Source: Megalonaias nervosa (Eukaryota; Mollusca; Bivalvia; Unionida; Unionidae). From it: a stretch of 64,000 nt of DNA. The notes under the pieces were generated by a model that was given only the letters and a program-made list of their open reading frames with translations, did not search any database and had not been told where the DNA came from. Position 1 is the stretch's first letter, and the number at the start of each line of letters is the position of its first letter. Positions 59,694 to 64,000 of this stretch are shown piece after piece. The stretch covers positions 1 to 64,000 of the forward strand of contig JAECUM010006733.1 of the NCBI GenBank assembly GCA_016617855.1, read 5' to 3'. The translations under genes were made by a program, and so were the position numbers.

Positions 59694-59699
59694 CTATTG

Positions 59700-61080
59700 C
59701 AATAGTGAAAAAACTACACCATAAAACATAACTGTTTTAAATCATAGAATTTTGCAAGTGTATTTGAAATCAAGCATAACAACAACAAAAATGTTTAATA
59801 TGTGATCTGCTGATTGAAAATATAAATACTGTATATCCATTTTGTTATCAGAGTAAATGATTTACCACATTTTTGTGTGTAACACATTTTTTTACATAAT
59901 TTTCTTTCTTCAGGAGGTGTATGTTTAAAAGAAGAGCAAAACAAATTAATTTCCAGGTCAACCTGATGAATGGTACTAATGCTACCTACACATTACATCC
60001 ACACTTCTTGAGTACTGAATATGTCACACTTTAACTAAACTGTTTATAAGCCTTATTAAAAAATTAAATAATGCTTAAAAACTTGATAGTCTTATTATTT
60101 GATTGCCTGTGTTAATGAATTCATTTCATCTCACATCCCTGTGTAGATTTTTGTTCTCTGTCTCAACCCAAAATACATGTACATATGACTGTTGACTTGT
60201 TATACCACTCTATCTGTTTATGTTAAAGCTGTGTAAAGTACCACACTGCAGCAGAAAAAATGATTGTCATAAAAGTAAATGTTAAAGATTCAATATCTGT
60301 TGATATAATAAATGTCTCATTCATTTATTAATTCTTTATTCATGGCTGAATTGAAATATAATATTTAGAATTCAAACATTGTAAATATCCTCATGAGGCA
60401 AATTCAAAGGACATCTTTTTCATGACTACAGTTTGTCTGTTACAGTAGTATTGGCACACATTGTGGAAAAAAATAATAAGTTCATTTATGAAATTGGCAA
60501 ATACTTTTTTATTTGGAAAATAGACTTGGTTCTTTGTTTTTATTTCTCATCTTAATCATAGAATTTTGTATTTTTTTCTATACAGTGATCAATGCTCCAA
60601 TGACATGGGGGTGGGGGGTGGTTTCTTTTCAAGGAAATCAGCAACGGCTCAAGTTTTGATATGCTAAACATTATTATGTAGCTTTGTCTTTGTAAATTTG
60701 CAATTTATTTACTTTTCATTGACAAACTTTGTTTTCTGATACCTTTTTTTTACATTTTAAACCAAAGTACTTGATATCTGTTTGCTACAATACAATGATC
60801 AATATTTAACTGACTTGGCATGGTATTTTTAACAGTAATCAGCCCACTCGAAAAGGTCTGATATGCTAAACATAATTATGATGTACTATCAAGTTAAATT
60901 CTCAAGTTAAATTCTATGTTCAACACTAAGATTTATTTTAGAGGTGTCATGACAGTCCAAATAAGTATATATATTGGACCCAAACTTTCACATCATATCT
61001 TGCATTTGATCTCGAATTTGAATAAATATAGTAAGCCAAAGACAACATGGGTCATGAAGGAAACTTGTACACTGTGAAAA
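59700..61080. other. Intronic sequence, nothing recognised
   Basis: AT-rich DNA without coding signature or clear repeat. Confidence 0.5.
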
Positions 61081-61129
61081 CTAGCCATCACTGCCTATGC
61101 AGAAACATATGTTAACAAAACTGTGTACA

Positions 61130-61995
61130 AGAGTCTTCAGTAAAAGGATCAAAGAAGAAAGATGAGGACACAGAGGAACAGGAATTTTTGGGATCTGAAG
61201 CAAGAAGAAAGATGAGGACACTGAGTGACAAGAATTTTTGGGATCCAAGCAAGAAGAAAGATGAGAACACTGAGTGACAGGAATTTTTGGGATCTTAAGC
61301 AAGAAGAAAGATGAGGACACTGAGCAACAGGAATTTTTGGGATCCAAGCAAGAAGAAAGATGAGGACACAGAGTGACAGGAATTTTTGGGATCTTAAGCA
61401 AGAAGAAAGATGAGGACACTGAGCAACAGGAATTTTTGGGATCCAAGCAAGAAGAAAGATGAGGACACAGAGTGACAGGAATTTTTGGGATCTGAAGCAA
61501 GAAGAAAGATGAGGACACAGAGTGACAGGAATTTTTGGGATCCAAAGCAAGAAGAAAGATAAGGACATAGTGTGACAGGAATTTTTGGGATCTGAAGCAA
61601 GAAGAAAGATGAGGACACAGTGTGACAGGAATTTTTGGGATCTGAAGCAAGAAGAAAGATGAGGACACTGAGTGACAGGAATTTTTGGGATTCAAACAAG
61701 AAGAAAGATGAGGACATTGAGTAACAGGAATTTTTGGGATCTGAAGCAAGAAGAATGATGAGGACACAGCAACAGGAATTTTTGGGATCTTAAGCAAGAA
61801 GAAAGAATGAAGACACTGAATGACAGGAATTTTTGGGATCCAAGCAAGAAGAAAGATGAGGACACTGAGTGACAGGAATTTTTGAGATCTGAAGCAAGAA
61901 GAAAGATGAGGACTCAGAGTAATAGGAATTTTTGGGATCTGAAGCAAGAAGAAAGATAAGGACACACAGCGACAGGAATTTTTGAGATCCGAAGC
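61130..61995. repeat. 49-50 bp minisatellite, about 17 copies
   Basis: The unit is AGAAGAAAGATGAGGACACA followed by GAGTGACAGGAATTTTTGGG and ATCTGAAGCA, with 49 bp variants (ATCCAAGC). The unit has no stop codon in any minus-strand frame, which yields a 294-codon ORF and two overlapping ones of SSCFRSQKFLSL type. These are artefacts of the repeat. Confidence 0.93.
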
Positions 61996-61999
61996 AACA

Positions 62000-63280
62000 G
62001 ACTAATCTCCATCAACAAGATGAACCTTTAAACAGCCCTTCTGAGGGTCAACTATGAATTCAATGAATTCAACAAGATAAACTTTCAATACTGTCACTTT
62101 TTCCTTCTTTCTTTATTATATCTTCAAAAATGTATTGGTCATGATCAGGTGCCATGTACTGGCAGGAAAGACCACAGAAACAATCAAGTACTGGTTTATT
62201 ATAAACAATTCAAACAAATGATGAGTCCAACTATCCAAAATGGCCTACTGTTGGTGTAGGACCCCCTCCCCCCAAAAAATGGAGGAAACTTATCAAGCTT
62301 TTAAAACATATTATATCACATGCAAGTTATATGATAAAACAAACCAAGTTTTACTTTATTCTTAGAAGACTGGTGTGCATGCAATACACACCAAAATACA
62401 GTATTTGCATATTTAACTATGTTTCAAAATTTATTTTATCACTGACACTGCACAAATTATAGACATTTGTTAAAGTGAAGATAAGTGTTATGAACCAGTA
62501 AGCCTTATAGTAAGCAATCTTAAGCAGAGGTCAATATAATGAGTTTTCTGGTTCATAAAACTGTATATTCACCTCAGAAAAGGTCTACACTTGATTTATT
62601 ATAAGATTTAGTGCAAAACATTAACATTTGTTTCGGAAAAGTGATAATGCCATTTTAGGTGCAATAAGTTATAAAATATACATGATTATGCATAAAAGTC
62701 AATGGTATCATAAAAGCATAATGTGACGAATTATCAAAACTCACATTATGTGACAGCATATTTGCATCTGTGCGGTCTGCAGATGGACTCCATTTATAAG
62801 TGAATATATACAGTAATTACCAAGAACTTTTTGTTCTGGCCATTTCTATTTTAAACAAATTTGGGTCCCAGCAGCAGCTGGTTAGCGAAACTTCCCTGTA
62901 TATACATACAATTTAGCCTTAGAAAACCACTGCAAACTATACTCATTAAAAAACATTAATTAAGGATAATTTCTTGGAAAATGTCAAGAGTATTCAACTT
63001 TCTTACAAAGAGGGATTCTTCTGTATGACCAAGGGTCAAAACAATTTACAAAGAAAAATTCACAGGTTTATAGGCATTTTGTTACACCAGGTTTATGGGC
63101 ATTTTGTTACACCAGGCACTGAAAAATGTGTCCTAAGAGAAAATAAATTACACAGAACCACACTAGAAATGATACCATCACTTTATATTTTACACAGAAA
63201 CACAAAATAAATGATACCCAGTCACCATATATTTTGATGAAATAACTTCATTAGGAAAGTTAATAAATCCATAACTATTT
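62000..63280. other. Intronic sequence, nothing recognised
   Basis: No repeat family or coding motif was identified. A short direct repeat (ggcattttgttacaccagg) lies at 63074 and 63098. Confidence 0.5.
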
Positions 63281-63284
63281 CTAC

Positions 63285-63388
63285 CGAAGATCATGTATTC
63301 CTCTCACTTTATACGTCAAGAAAACTTTAAGCTGCTGAGTGAACTTTTCTTCTCTATTACTTTTAATTAAGACTGCCACTGTAATATC
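63285..63388 (-). CDS. Candidate upstream exon of ATG2
   Basis: On the minus strand a pyrimidine-rich tract ending in ttgag precedes an open stretch of about 35 codons (starts DITVAVLIKS, ends GIHDLR) and a CG|GTAGAA donor. The codon choice and amphipathic beta-like pattern resemble coding sequence, and the position is where an earlier ATG2 exon would be expected. I could not match it to a defined ATG2 segment. It may be chance. Confidence 0.3.
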
Positions 63389-64000
63389 CTCAAGAAAGAA
63401 AGTGTTGTCAATTTACTGCTGTGGTAAACTGATGATGATTTCACAAGGTTTTGTATATTATATATAGTTCATTTTTATTGTCTTCAGCAATAATTCAATT
63501 CTTATAGCAAATGGGTATTTGGATCTTTCCAATTAATCATTAAGTTAGAAAATGAAATCATAACTGCATCATAATGACATATAAATTTACCATATATCCT
63601 AATGTTACACTACATAGCTTTAATAAATGCTGTCATAATCCTGACATTACAATGAATTGATAACTCTGTGGAGTCTTGTAGTAAAGATGAACTTCTTGGC
63701 AGTCAACATCAATAACATGAATGTAAAAAAAGGAAACTAAACATTTTGTTCAATCATCATGCAATTAATCATTCTGTTCCTACCGTATATATGCACTTAT
63801 AAGATGAGTCTAATTGCAAACTGCATATATCCAAATTTGCCATGCATAATGCACCAGCATATCTGGTTCTGTGCTGTTTGTTAGGACAGCAGAACAAATG
63901 ATAAAGACCCTAATCTGCAGGTGCATTATGATACAGCAGATCAGGATCTCTGTTGTCTACAATATGACTAAACTTTCGAGTGTATATGGTAATTATAGTG
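63389..64000. other. Intronic sequence to window end, nothing recognised
   Basis: AT-rich DNA with no coding or repeat signature that I can support. Confidence 0.45.

Noticed and set aside
61081..61965. 294-codon minus-strand ORF of SSCFRSQKFLSL-type repeats
   Set aside because: It is the translation of a 49-50 bp minisatellite whose unit lacks stops in three frames. No splice or promoter context, and hydrophobic repeat text with no protein family.

Overview
The window is intron-rich, AT-rich animal DNA. The host looks lophotrochozoan, most likely a bivalve mollusc: it has a metazoan-type ATG2 gene with about 16 small exons, an L2/CR1-like LINE, tRNA-derived SINEs, many minisatellites and repeats carrying the GGGCCATAACTC motif that is common in bivalve genomes. 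The species assignment is inference.

Host gene. One gene on the minus strand runs through nearly the whole window. Its exons lie at about 59.7, 58.7, 51.8, 31.0, 26.9, 22.2, 19.7, 17.8, 15.6, 13.8, 10.2, 4.7, 3.7, 2.8 and 0.6 kb. Together they encode the middle and C-terminal-side part of ATG2, the bridge-like lipid transfer protein of autophagosome formation. Splice sites and codon phases agree across nearly all junctions. The 5' end (N-terminal chorein region) and the 3' end lie outside the window. One conserved exon between 51.8 and 31.0 kb was not found.

Virus-like element. The ~20.7 kb intron between the 51.8 and 31.0 kb exons holds a 17,720 bp Maverick/Polinton (adintovirus-like) element, 31778-49497. 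It has 267 bp terminal inverted repeats and a 5 bp target duplication. Its left half carries a packaging ATPase, a zinc-ribbon plus phospholipase A2-like gene, a DDE integrase, a polymerase B-helicase-HNH gene, a Cys-rich protein, a homing-type HNH gene and an orphan acidic ORF. A 1.5 kb palindromic TCTGAATCAGA-type repeat sits in the middle. The right half is a minus-strand structural cluster: two tandem paralogues with swapped centres, a small minor-capsid-like protein, major capsid protein, a basic/Ala-rich core-like protein, an adenain-type protease, a fibre-like protein with a phage-tail-type motif, a possible fibre head, a two-TM protein and a penton-like minor capsid protein. Many genes carry stops or frameshifts, so the element is a decaying endogenous copy, although several ORFs are still intact.

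Other mobile DNA. A LINE fragment (5.1-8.0 kb) is split by a 1,540 bp Tigger/pogo-like element. An L2-like LINE lies at 27.7-29.3 kb. There are SINEs at 1-90 and 18.76-18.99 kb, a hAT-like MITE at 50.2-50.7 kb, and four copies of a repeat bounded by GGAGGCGCTC-like ends. Minisatellites of 17, 26, 31, 33, 50 and 55 bp units fill several introns. The remaining intronic sequence shows no recognisable genes.
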